Positions 1-7,254 of a stretch of DNA of 24,076 nt are shown piece by piece. The position numbers were made by a program, and so were the translations under genes. The DNA comes from a virus. The DNA lies in IMG/VR virus record IMGVR_UViG_3300030107_004150, positions 1 to 24,076 of that record, one strand, 5' to 3'. The notes beneath the pieces were generated by a model. The model was not told where the DNA came from. It did not search any database and saw only the letters and a list, made by a program, of their open reading frames with translations. How positions within the stretch are numbered: position 1 is the first letter of the stretch; every line of letters starts with the position of its first letter.

Positions 1-716
1 CCACCTTCTCTACCTATAATACCAGCTGCTTTAAATAAACCTCTAGTTACCATTTCAAAACCAGCTTCAATAGCACCGGTACCAGTAGCATTTAAAAAAA
101 GTTTATTTATACTTTCTTTTGGGTTAGCCTCAAGTTCTTCTTCAAATTTATTACCAGCATAACTAACACCTAAAGCTACCATAGCTGGTACACCCATAAA
201 AGCCGCTGCAATAGAAGGCCAAGATTCTACACCAGCAACAACTGCTCTTGCACCTAAGTTTGCTAATTTTTTTGGATCTTTTTCTTTAGTAGCCTCTATT
301 AAATCTTCTGTTAATGTTTTATCGTATTTAATATCAAATTGATCAAAATATTTACCAGCATTTGAAAAAATATTATCATCTCCTTCAGATAAAAATCCAA
401 ACTCTTGATTTTCTTCTAACCAAGCTATTTTTTCTGCTTTTTCTTCTGGTGTTAAATCTTTATAAACATAATCTAAAACAACTCTTTCACCTGCTTCAAG
501 ATAATTTACTATACCACCTAAAGTCTTTAATCCAGCTTGAGGTATACTAGTAAAAAGATCAACAGCATAGTCTTTAGCACTAGGTTTTTTTTCACCAATA
601 TCTACAAGCCCTTTTTGTTTCATGGCTTTTAAATATGAATCAAAATCCATGTTATACTTAACAGCAGCGTCTTGTAGTTCTTGATTAGAATATTGTATAC
701 CGTTTAATTCAAACAT
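1..716 (-). CDS. Partial large virion protein (N-terminal part), possible internal or ejection protein
   Basis: An open frame starts at ATG 716-714 and runs off the left edge without a stop, giving about 238 residues. It begins MFELNGIQYSNQELQDAA, followed by a helical, charged stretch rich in Lys and Glu. At about residues 150-187 there is an Ala/Gly/Val-rich hydrophobic stretch (around ESWPSIAAAFMGVPAMVALG) that could insert in or lie on a membrane. The start is 3 bases after the stop of the 447-aa gene, so the two are probably co-transcribed. Its position after the coiled-coil and 447-aa genes matches where podoviruses keep large internal virion proteins (compare T7 gp15/gp16). That role is inferred from position and composition only. 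No lysozyme or transglycosylase motif is visible in the part present, and any enzymatic domain would lie outside the window. The start is preceded by A-rich sequence without a Shine-Dalgarno. Confidence 0.75.
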   Translation of the reverse strand, partial: MFELNGIQYSNQELQDAAVKYNMDFDSYLKAMKQKGLVDIGEKKPSAKDYAVDLFTSIPQAGLKTLGGIVNYLEAGERVVLDYVYKDLTPEEKAEKIAWLEENQEFGFLSEGDDNIFSNAGKYFDQFDIKYDKTLTEDLIEATKEKDPKKLANLGARAVVAGVESWPSIAAAFMGVPAMVALGVSYAGNKFEEELEANPKESINKLFLNATGTGAIEAGFEMVTRGLFKAAGIIGREG

Positions 717-719
717 ATT

Positions 720-2063
720 TTATTTTTCTATTGGTTGATTAAGATAACTACTTAATTCTTGGGCTTCTTTCGCCACTTGAGATTGTGGATTTAAAGCATC
801 TTGGTTTATTTCAAAATTATCTAATCTATAGCCATGCTGCCAAACACCACCTTTCTGCAACATTTTTTCATTTGTTATTGGTGTTCTTACGATTTCACCC
901 TTATCATTTTTCTCTAATAATTCATATGTATTTTTAGATTCATTAAGTTCATAATTTGATCCATCTGGACCTACTATTCTAGGTGTTTTGTTTTTTATAT
1001 CATTTAGGAAAATTTCCGCTTGATTTTTTGTTATGTATCCTACACCACCCATAACATTTAACGTATCTCTACCACCTTTACCACCTGGACCTGTACCTGG
1101 AATATAGTTATCTTTACCTCTATTATAAGAATCTTCAGTAACATCTTTATAATATTCAGATACTAAATCAGTTAAAATATCAATATTTTCTTTTTTATAC
1201 ATCCAAGAAGAATCTGTACCTTTTGGTATTTGTTCGTAAAATTTTTTATCTAATAAACCTTCACTCCACATTCTCTCAAATGATAAAGGACCCGCTTTTC
1301 TTCTATTTTCACCTTCACCTATATAATACTCGTTATCACCTGTTAAATCTGTTTTAGCCATTACCATTATGCCTTCAGGTCCAGTTTCTTTAAATTTATT
1401 AATATAAAGATTTTTTATATCGTCACTATAGAAATTACCTCCTTTTTCACCCATTTGTTTAGCGATAAGATTTTGTTCTAAAGTAAAGGTTTCTGCTATA
1501 TTATTTTTAACGTTCCACTTACCAGCAACATCTTTAAATTTATTATAAGCTTGTCCACTTCCAAAACCAATGTCTCCATTAGCTTCTATGGTAAAAGCAC
1601 CTTTATTAGTATACATTTGAGTATAAATTTCATCTCCTTCTAAGTCAACAACTTGACCTTTATCAACCGCGTCCCAATAACCTTTTCTTTCGTTAACTAA
1701 ACCTTGTAATTGTTGATTTAAATTACCAAAAGAAAATTTAATAGCATCCATTTTATCTAAAATATCTGTATCTTTAGTTCTAGCATAAGCATCTGCTAGT
1801 TTTGCATATTCATCTCTTTTGCTTCTTACAAAAGTAGTTACAGCCTCTTTATTATAACCTTGTTCTAGTAAATTTATATTTTGTATACTACCTAGATCTG
1901 CTAAATAAGCTTCTCTAGTAGCTTTTAATTCTTCTTGTTTTTGTATACCAGTTAAAATAGATCCTGTAAGACCTTGTGCAAAAGCCGCGCCTCCAATAGA
2001 AGTTTTTCTAGCTTCTGATCTTGCTAAATCTCCAGCACCTTGTATTAACGATTGATTTGCCAT
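720..2063 (-). CDS. Conserved-type virion protein, 447 aa, possible internal protein
   Basis: This is a complete 447-residue frame with an ATG start. The N-terminus (MANQSLIQGAGDLARSEARK) is followed by a Gly/Ala-rich stretch (residues ~23-40, IGGAAFAQGLTGSILTGIQ) and then about 100 residues of charged, helix-forming sequence. The central and C-terminal parts are Gly, Asn and aromatic rich, with a Gly-rich linker (GTGPGGKGG, near residue 325). There is no signal peptide and no recognised catalytic motif. I recall similar N-termini in structural blocks of uncultured marine phages but cannot assign a function. It lies 1 base after the S74-domain protein gene and 3 bases before the partial left-edge gene, so the three probably form a translationally coupled set. 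A T7 gp14/gp15-like internal core role is plausible from position. Mass spectrometry of virions would settle whether it is structural. Confidence 0.75.
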   Translation of the reverse strand: MANQSLIQGAGDLARSEARKTSIGGAAFAQGLTGSILTGIQKQEELKATREAYLADLGSIQNINLLEQGYNKEAVTTFVRSKRDEYAKLADAYARTKDTDILDKMDAIKFSFGNLNQQLQGLVNERKGYWDAVDKGQVVDLEGDEIYTQMYTNKGAFTIEANGDIGFGSGQAYNKFKDVAGKWNVKNNIAETFTLEQNLIAKQMGEKGGNFYSDDIKNLYINKFKETGPEGIMVMAKTDLTGDNEYYIGEGENRRKAGPLSFERMWSEGLLDKKFYEQIPKGTDSSWMYKKENIDILTDLVSEYYKDVTEDSYNRGKDNYIPGTGPGGKGGRDTLNVMGGVGYITKNQAEIFLNDIKNKTPRIVGPDGSNYELNESKNTYELLEKNDKGEIVRTPITNEKMLQKGGVWQHGYRLDNFEINQDALNPQSQVAKEAQELSSYLNQPIEK

Positions 2064-2064
2064 A

Positions 2065-2280
2065 TTAATTTATTCTTTTAAATTCAACATCTATCATGCT
2101 GTAGTCTACCATGTCATAACCATCGTTACTAACAATAGCGTTTAAAGGTATTTCATCAGACATTACGCCTTGATATATACCATCTCCATATTTTGTATTT
2201 ATATATTCAAAACTATATATATTTAATCCACTAAGTGATTTACCAATTAAGTTTATATTCTTTTTTAGTTTTCTATCAGA
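2065..2280 (-). other. Peptidase S74-like intramolecular chaperone domain
   Basis: This segment encodes residues 274-344 of the coiled-coil protein. It starts at the Ser of SDRKLK, where cleavage is expected between A273 and S274. The catalytic pair by family analogy is S274 and K279. The conserved tail features G-YSFEY and YQGVMSDEIP are present. At about 71 residues it is a short version of the domain, which commonly ranges from about 60 to 150 residues. Assignment is by motif recognition only. Confidence 0.8.
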
Positions 2281-3099
2281 TGCAACAGCCATAGCAGCTG
2301 TTCCAAGTAAACTGCCAATACCACCATATAAAGCAGCATTTGAATCAGCTATAGCTTGATTTCTTTGTGCTAAATCTTGTTGTGCCATACCTAATAAAGT
2401 ACTCGTTTGGTCAATTTGTAAACCTCTAGCTCTTTCAGCACCGGCTAATCTCATCTGCTCTGCTTGTAACGCACCCTCTCTTTCTGCCATTTGTAATCTA
2501 CTAGCTTCACCTCTTTGGAGTTGTTGTACTTGCATAGCTCCTTGAGCTGCTAAAGCTTGGTTTCTAGATTCTTGTTGTCCAATAGAAGCCGCTGCTTGTT
2601 GAGTTTGTAATTGTCCTTGCCTTGCTAACGATTGCGCTAAACCAGCAATACCACTAGCACCAGCAGCACCTCTTAAACCCTGCATTATATTTGCCCTTTG
2701 TTGCGCACCTTGTTGTGCTTCAAATTCTGCTTGTTGTTGATTTACTGTTAAATCTTCATATGGATTTTCCATGCCTTCATATACATTTTGCATACCAGCA
2801 AATTGGTTTTGTACATTAGCAGCTAAGTTACTAGTATCTAAATTTTGATAAGCAGTTAGCATATCATCATATTGTGTTTGAGCAGCAGCTTGAGCATCCC
2901 TTCTTCTACCTCTCCCAACCAAACCTTGTATTATACCCCCAATACCACCAGCAACTTGACCCATACCTTGTGATCCTAAGTTTCCAGCAAAATCAATACC
3001 TTGACCTCCTCCACCTCCAATTGGAGACATTTGGCTTCCACTAAGCAGGTCTAACCCTTCTCCTGACACGGTAAATTGTTTTAATGGTGAATTTTCCAT
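2065..3099 (-). CDS. Gln/Ala-rich coiled-coil internal virion protein with C-terminal S74-type self-cleaving chaperone
   Basis: This 344-residue protein has three parts. Residues ~1-70 are Gly-rich (GGGGGQGIDFAGNLG, then GGIGGIIQGLVGRGRRR). Residues ~70-250 are strongly Gln/Ala rich, with long predicted helices (QQAEFEAQQGAQQRANIMQG and RQGQLQTQQAAASIGQQ), like T7 gp14 or P22 ejection proteins. Residues 274-344 begin SDRKLKKNI and contain YSFEY, YQGVMSDEIP and VDYSMIDVEFKRI. That end matches the intramolecular chaperone / peptidase S74 family (endosialidase-type), in which a Ser-Lys pair five residues apart cleaves just before the Ser; here the pair would be S274 and K279. In that family the released domain helps trimers fold and is then removed. 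The domain is best known from tail fibres, so finding it on an internal-type coiled-coil protein is notable. Alternatively, this is a short fibre or spike protein. The start is ATG 3099-3097, behind an A/T leader. Confidence 0.85.
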   Translation of the reverse strand: MENSPLKQFTVSGEGLDLLSGSQMSPIGGGGGQGIDFAGNLGSQGMGQVAGGIGGIIQGLVGRGRRRDAQAAAQTQYDDMLTAYQNLDTSNLAANVQNQFAGMQNVYEGMENPYEDLTVNQQQAEFEAQQGAQQRANIMQGLRGAAGASGIAGLAQSLARQGQLQTQQAAASIGQQESRNQALAAQGAMQVQQLQRGEASRLQMAEREGALQAEQMRLAGAERARGLQIDQTSTLLGMAQQDLAQRNQAIADSNAALYGGIGSLLGTAAMAVASDRKLKKNINLIGKSLSGLNIYSFEYINTKYGDGIYQGVMSDEIPLNAIVSNDGYDMVDYSMIDVEFKRIN

Positions 3100-3127
3100 A
3101 TTTATTCTTTTTTATATAATTATTATC

Positions 3128-3141
3128 ACAGTTTTCACTGT
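3128..3141 (-). other. Small 5-bp hairpin with GAAA loop between two genes
   Basis: On the coding strand, ACAGT-GAAA-ACTGT lies in the 51-base gap between the 615-aa and 344-aa genes. Read on the minus strand it is followed by GATAATAATT, which is not a U-run, so it is not a convincing terminator in the direction of the genes. Read on the plus strand it is followed by T7 and would look like a weak terminator against antisense transcription. With only five pairs, either function is uncertain. Confidence 0.3.
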
Positions 3142-3150
3142 TTTTTTACT

Positions 3151-4998
3151 TTATGTAATAGAAAGTAATTTTTCTACATCAAATCTTACGTAAGGCGCAG
3201 TTCTGTAACTAGCTCGCACTATTTCTACGTTACCGGTTATAGTTGCTTTTTGACCAGCGTTTGCAAATGTTAATGTTACACCACTTTCTAAATTTTGAGC
3301 TGCACTTAATGTTAACTCTCCAGCGCCACTAGTAACACTTCTACTAACAACAGTAGGATCAGCTACGGAAGGATCAATACCTATTCCGCTAACCGTGCTA
3401 ACACCTGGTAGTATTCCATTTACAGAAGCAACTGGTATCGTAGTGCTATTTACAACAGCAGCTGTAGTTGTTGTAGTTACTACATCTAACTCAACTTTTA
3501 AATCACTAAATCGTAAATTATAACCTTTTATATTAAATATAGCCTGCGTACCGTAACCACCAACATATATAACATCGCTAGCAAGAGAAAGGGGTTGTTG
3601 TTTATTAAAAACAATATTACCAGCTTGTGTTGTTAAAACACCATTAGTTATTGTTGGTGTTTGGTTTTTAGTAGTTTTAAAAGGAGCTGAATTTTCTATT
3701 ATTATTTGTTCATCTGCTGTTCCTTCGTTTAAAGTTATAGTATCTTCATAATTAGCTATCTCTGTGTCTGCAAGAATATTACCACTAGGAAAAACCTGCA
3801 TACCTTCTAGTACATTTTTTATATCATCTACCGGCCATTGGTAATTTTTTCTATTACTAAAAGTTAAAGTAGTACCATCTACAAGTGCTCTACTTAATGA
3901 CATTGAAAATTCTTTTGTATTGTCACCATCTGGATCTAAAGCAACTACAGTTACTACACCTCCATTAATCCTTGGGTTAAACGTTATTGTTGCACCATCA
4001 GCACAAGATATTTCTGCACTAACTTGTATTTCCTTTGCGTTATCCCCATCTGGATCTAAATGCGTTACTGTTATTATCTCTTTACTTAATATTTTATCAA
4101 GAACTACGTCCCCAGTAGTACCTTGTGATGGAAAAGTTAATGTATCCCCAACACCACATCTTGTGTTAACATTATTATCAAAAACAATTCTATCAGAATC
4201 TGAAGTTGCACCATCAACAGTGTTAGTAGCAGTTGATGCGGTTACTCTATCACCAACAGTAATTTTATCAGCAACATCGGTATCCATTACGATTTTATTT
4301 GAACCCGCTGTAAAATCACCATCAACAGTGTCAGTGTTACTACTCTCTGGATATTCACTTTCTCCTGGTAGCAACTCTGCTGCACTACCTACAGTAAGTT
4401 GATTAAAAGTTAAAATATCATTTGCAGTAGGTTGTTTTATTATTTGATAAGATTGAGCTACATTACCTACACTGCAAGAAAGCGTAAAAGCTTGTGAAGC
4501 GGAGCTACCAAATCTAGGAACAGTAATAGCATGTTCTACTTTTGAAGAACTTTCTATTATATTTGCAACGTTATTTGGAGAATATGGAGATAATGTTAGT
4601 GTTAAATCTAAATATTGATATATAACTTTTTGTATAAGTAGAGAATTAGATCCTATAGTAGAATTAATATCAAGAGTATTATCCGCAAATCTTACTTCAT
4701 TATAATCCGCGTGCTCTGTACCAACTTTAGCCCAAAAACTAATATCATATTGATCATTATCAGTAACTGTTGGAAATATAATAACATTATTATATTTTTT
4801 TGTTGTTAATTTTACATCTAATGATGTTTTTGTAGCTTGAAAACTACTTGATTGAAAATTATAATAATAATTATCTTCGTTTTTAACTTCCAACATAAAC
4901 TCTGCACCAATATCTCCAGTTATAGTAAAACTTCTAGTTTGACTAGCTGCTGGTAGATCTGAAAAATCTAAATCAAACGTATGTAAAATTTTAGCCAT
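3151..4998 (-). CDS. Beta-rich repeat virion protein, 615 aa, probable tail or appendage component
   Basis: This is a complete 615-residue frame with an ATG start and no signal peptide. It is dominated by Thr, Val, Ser, Asp and Gly in alternating beta-strand patterns. Residues ~1-200 look like a distinct N-terminal domain (MAKILHTFDLDFSDL). Residues ~225-375 contain related short modules: VDGDFTAGSNKIVMD near 225 and VDGATSDSDRIVFD near 260, each followed by VGD-x-(V/L)T, and LDPDGDN near 313 and 351, each followed by KE and a Thr-Leu/Ile-Thr-Phe strand end. Residues ~500-590 carry VSGIGIDPSVADPTVVS followed by LTLSAAQNLESGVTLTFANA, a motif style I recall from marine phage structural proteins. 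Asp-rich turns may bind calcium. It lies 11 bases after the 415-aa gene. A decoration or fibre-network role in the tail is inferred from composition and position. No enzyme motif was seen. Confidence 0.75.
   Translation of the reverse strand: MAKILHTFDLDFSDLPAASQTRSFTITGDIGAEFMLEVKNEDNYYYNFQSSSFQATKTSLDVKLTTKKYNNVIIFPTVTDNDQYDISFWAKVGTEHADYNEVRFADNTLDINSTIGSNSLLIQKVIYQYLDLTLTLSPYSPNNVANIIESSSKVEHAITVPRFGSSASQAFTLSCSVGNVAQSYQIIKQPTANDILTFNQLTVGSAAELLPGESEYPESSNTDTVDGDFTAGSNKIVMDTDVADKITVGDRVTASTATNTVDGATSDSDRIVFDNNVNTRCGVGDTLTFPSQGTTGDVVLDKILSKEIITVTHLDPDGDNAKEIQVSAEISCADGATITFNPRINGGVVTVVALDPDGDNTKEFSMSLSRALVDGTTLTFSNRKNYQWPVDDIKNVLEGMQVFPSGNILADTEIANYEDTITLNEGTADEQIIIENSAPFKTTKNQTPTITNGVLTTQAGNIVFNKQQPLSLASDVIYVGGYGTQAIFNIKGYNLRFSDLKVELDVVTTTTTAAVVNSTTIPVASVNGILPGVSTVSGIGIDPSVADPTVVSRSVTSGAGELTLSAAQNLESGVTLTFANAGQKATITGNVEIVRASYRTAPYVRFDVEKLLSIT
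3850..4330 (-). repeat. Degenerate internal repeats in the 615-aa protein gene
   Basis: Two pairs of related modules are visible in protein and DNA. The first pair is VDGDFTAGSN / VDGATSDSDR (bases ~4326 and ~4221), and both share the plus-strand string ccatcaacagtgt. The second pair is built around LDPDGDN (bases ~4060 and ~3947), and both share ccatctggatctaaa. The repeats lie about 35-40 residues apart, suggesting duplication of small beta units within the gene. Confidence 0.65.
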
Positions 4999-5009
4999 TT
5001 TTAATTATT

Positions 5010-6257
5010 TTAAATTTTATCTTCATTTATTATATAGTTTCTAAACCAAGCCTCTAATTGTTCTTCTGAATAATACGATTCTTTTGGTGCATCTTTTTGT
5101 AAAACGCTTAATAATTTATTTATTCTTTTTTTATTAGTCTTTAACCCACTAGAATATAACGACATTAAAGTATGTATACGATCATATTGAAAATTAGGAT
5201 CTATAGCTTTTGAATAAGTATTTCCGTTTAGGTTAAATGGAAATATACCTGCACTAGGAGGTAAGACAAGTAAATGCCATCCAATATCTTCAAGAAAAGG
5301 ATTACATCCACAAGCTGGACTAGCGGATTGCATAAAATGTGCTTTTGAGTTTAATCGTAAATACTTATACATCCAAAACTTATTTAAATTTCCATTTGTT
5401 TGATTATAAATTAATCCACTGTAAGAATTTGGAATAGCAGCTTGATTTGGTCCAGTATAAAGCGGGTGATTTGGATGTGGTTTATGAACATGATCATACT
5501 GTATATTCATATATTCTATCCATGAGTCTACAAAATAACTACATTTTGTTTTACCAGCGTTTAGTTGTGCTGAAGTAAAAGTAGATGGATACATATTGTA
5601 ATCTTGCCACTTTTTAAAAGTATAATTACGTAAACACGTCATAAAACCTGTTGATGCTACTGTTCCAGCAATTACTCCTCCCCACCCTGTTAGAGGGGTT
5701 GTAAAAAAACTTAATACTTGTGGAAATATTGATGGTTGACAACTTGGGTGATCAATTAAAGTTGAGTACTGTGGATACATCGCCGCTGCAGATGCTATAC
5801 CTTGGAACCAATCTATAGTTTGAGTACCAGGTAAACCCACACCGTAATACGATTCCTCAAGAGTAAACGATACTAAGCCATAATTATGTGTTTTACGATA
5901 ATAATCCCAAGCACTTATATTTCCACTTGGGTGTGGTATTTCTGGTTGAACATAAGGCCCAAGTGTGCCATAATTATCTGCTACAAACATAAAGGTACCA
6001 CCTCCCATGTCAAAATCTATTGGACTACAACCTGGAAAATCTAACACTTGAGCTGGTAAAGTAGTACCAGGACCATCTAGTGCTGTAAGCCACATCTGAA
6101 TCGCACTAGCGCCAGTAAGAGGATGTATTGTGCTAACAGACCAAGCAGAATTTGGAGGCACTCCAGGGTTTGAAGTATTAGTCCATCCCCAATTATTTTG
6201 TACATGTTGAAAATACTTGTTTGAATGTGATTGTCCTGAAGACGCTGATCCTGGCAT
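5010..6257 (-). CDS. Unrecognised 415-aa protein rich in Trp, Tyr, His and Pro
   Basis: I do not recognise this protein. It begins MPGSASSGQSHSNKYFQHV and has unusually many Trp, Tyr, His, Pro and Gly residues. About ten Cys are spread through it (for example FPGCSP, HPSCQP, FMTCL, KCSYF and ACGCNPF), which is rare in a phage structural protein. A His cluster, DHVHKPHPNHP, sits at residues 255-265 and could bind a metal. The last ~60 residues are different: charged and helical (KTNKKRINKLLSVLQ, then a Glu-rich end), as if a separate attachment domain. No signal peptide or membrane segment is evident. It lies between the 128-aa and 615-aa virion protein genes with gaps of 19 and 11 bases, so a virion or tail role is likely by context. 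A metal-binding or carbohydrate-acting receptor protein is possible but unproven. Confidence 0.7.
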   Translation of the reverse strand: MPGSASSGQSHSNKYFQHVQNNWGWTNTSNPGVPPNSAWSVSTIHPLTGASAIQMWLTALDGPGTTLPAQVLDFPGCSPIDFDMGGGTFMFVADNYGTLGPYVQPEIPHPSGNISAWDYYRKTHNYGLVSFTLEESYYGVGLPGTQTIDWFQGIASAAAMYPQYSTLIDHPSCQPSIFPQVLSFFTTPLTGWGGVIAGTVASTGFMTCLRNYTFKKWQDYNMYPSTFTSAQLNAGKTKCSYFVDSWIEYMNIQYDHVHKPHPNHPLYTGPNQAAIPNSYSGLIYNQTNGNLNKFWMYKYLRLNSKAHFMQSASPACGCNPFLEDIGWHLLVLPPSAGIFPFNLNGNTYSKAIDPNFQYDRIHTLMSLYSSGLKTNKKRINKLLSVLQKDAPKESYYSEEQLEAWFRNYIINEDKI

Positions 6258-6276
6258 GTTTTATATTTTTATTTAA

Positions 6277-6663
6277 TTATTTACTACTTTCTGTTACTTC
6301 TGAACCAATTGAAAATAATTCTATTTTTTGATTAGATGTGTTTCTAAAACTTGCTTTCATATAATAACCCGAAACACTAGCGTTGTTAACTCTTTGGTCT
6401 TTTTGAAACATAATAAAATCACCCGTAGTTGGTAGTGGAAAACAACCCACACAACCTATAATAGTATCATCATACAAAACCACTGGTTGGGGTGACATGC
6501 TTACTAATACACCTAGTTCATATACTGTTCCTGACGTTTGACTAAATTCAGTAGCAAAACCACCATCAACAACATTGCTTTGTGGTGAATAATATATTTT
6601 ATCTCCAAGTTGAAGACTTTCGTTAAGGGTTATACCACCCATTGGCAAAGTTAACGTTAACAT
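6277..6663 (-). CDS. Small beta-rich virion-associated protein, 128 aa
   Basis: This is a complete 128-residue frame beginning MLTLTLPMGGITLNESLQLGD. It has alternating hydrophobic strands and Gly turns and no long helix, consistent with a small beta-barrel or sandwich. A CVGC pair at about residues 70-73 (DDTIIGCVGCFPLP) could form a disulfide or bind a metal. I recall small proteins of this style (an N-terminal LPxGxSLNxSxQxGD-like pattern) in structural blocks of marine phages, with no known function. It begins 27 bases after the end of the 2791-aa gene and ends 19 bases before the 415-aa gene, so it is part of the tail operon. A tail accessory or cementing role is inferred from position. 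The leader before the ATG is almost only A and T. Confidence 0.65.
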   Translation of the reverse strand: MLTLTLPMGGITLNESLQLGDKIYYSPQSNVVDGGFATEFSQTSGTVYELGVLVSMSPQPVVLYDDTIIGCVGCFPLPTTGDFIMFQKDQRVNNASVSGYYMKASFRNTSNQKIELFSIGSEVTESSK

Positions 6664-6690
6664 AGTTTTATTTTTTTATTTTTAAACATT

Positions 6691-7254
6691 TTAATAAACA
6701 GTACTAGACCCATCACCTAATTGTGTATATGTAAAAAATACAAGATCTGCCTCGTATGGTGTTAATTGGTTGTTATTATTAGGATCTTGGAATTGTCCAG
6801 AAATTTGAATATCAAGGCGCATCTGTGTTCCACTAGTTGTAAATTGTCCTAATAAAATCCTTCCGTTACTATCAGGAAACTGTAAATCTGTAGTAGTTCC
6901 AGGAGGATAACTAATTATACCTTCTATCAACCCGTTATTGTGCATATTCCACTGATCAAAACTTCCTTCGAAATTAGCAATATTAGTCTCACCTGCGGTA
7001 GACAAAGTTGGAGCTGACAAATACTGAGTATCTCCAATAGTAAGAAAAGTGTCAAATGCAAATGCTGGATCATAATCAATCCAGGTTTGTTGCAACGTGT
7101 GTTGAAAATTAGCGTGCGTGCCAAATAAAGATTGGTTATAAAAAGTACCATTTACCGTGGTTACTGATGTATTTTGGGCTTGAACTGGTTTTGAAAATAT
7201 CCCTGTTATACTGGTCACGGAACCAGTTACAGGTGTCCCTACCGCGGCAGGCTC
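6691..7254 (-). other. C-terminal secreted-type domain of the giant protein
   Basis: Residues ~2605-2791 include FDTFLTIGDTQYLSAP, a FDQW motif and GRILLGQFTTSGTQMRLDIQ. I recall a similar layout, with an FDxxxTIG strand and a later GRVLIGQFTT-like strand, in secreted proteins of Planctomycetes and other marine bacteria, often near dockerins. This resemblance is from memory and its function is unknown. It is the extreme tip of the 2791-aa protein and could be the receptor-facing end or a capping domain. Confidence 0.45.

Noticed and set aside
362-550. A 62-codon plus-strand frame rich in Leu, Phe and Lys
   Set aside because: It is the complement of the partial left-edge gene, and its composition follows from AT-rich antisense sequence.
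3920-4402. A 160-codon open frame on the plus strand
   Set aside because: It lies antisense to the 615-aa protein gene, has a low-complexity Ser/Val/Thr/Pro composition that mirrors that gene, and has no leader or neighbours on that strand.
6927-7151. A 74-codon minus-strand frame in another reading frame
   Set aside because: It lies entirely inside the giant gene, whose frame is continuous and domain-like there.
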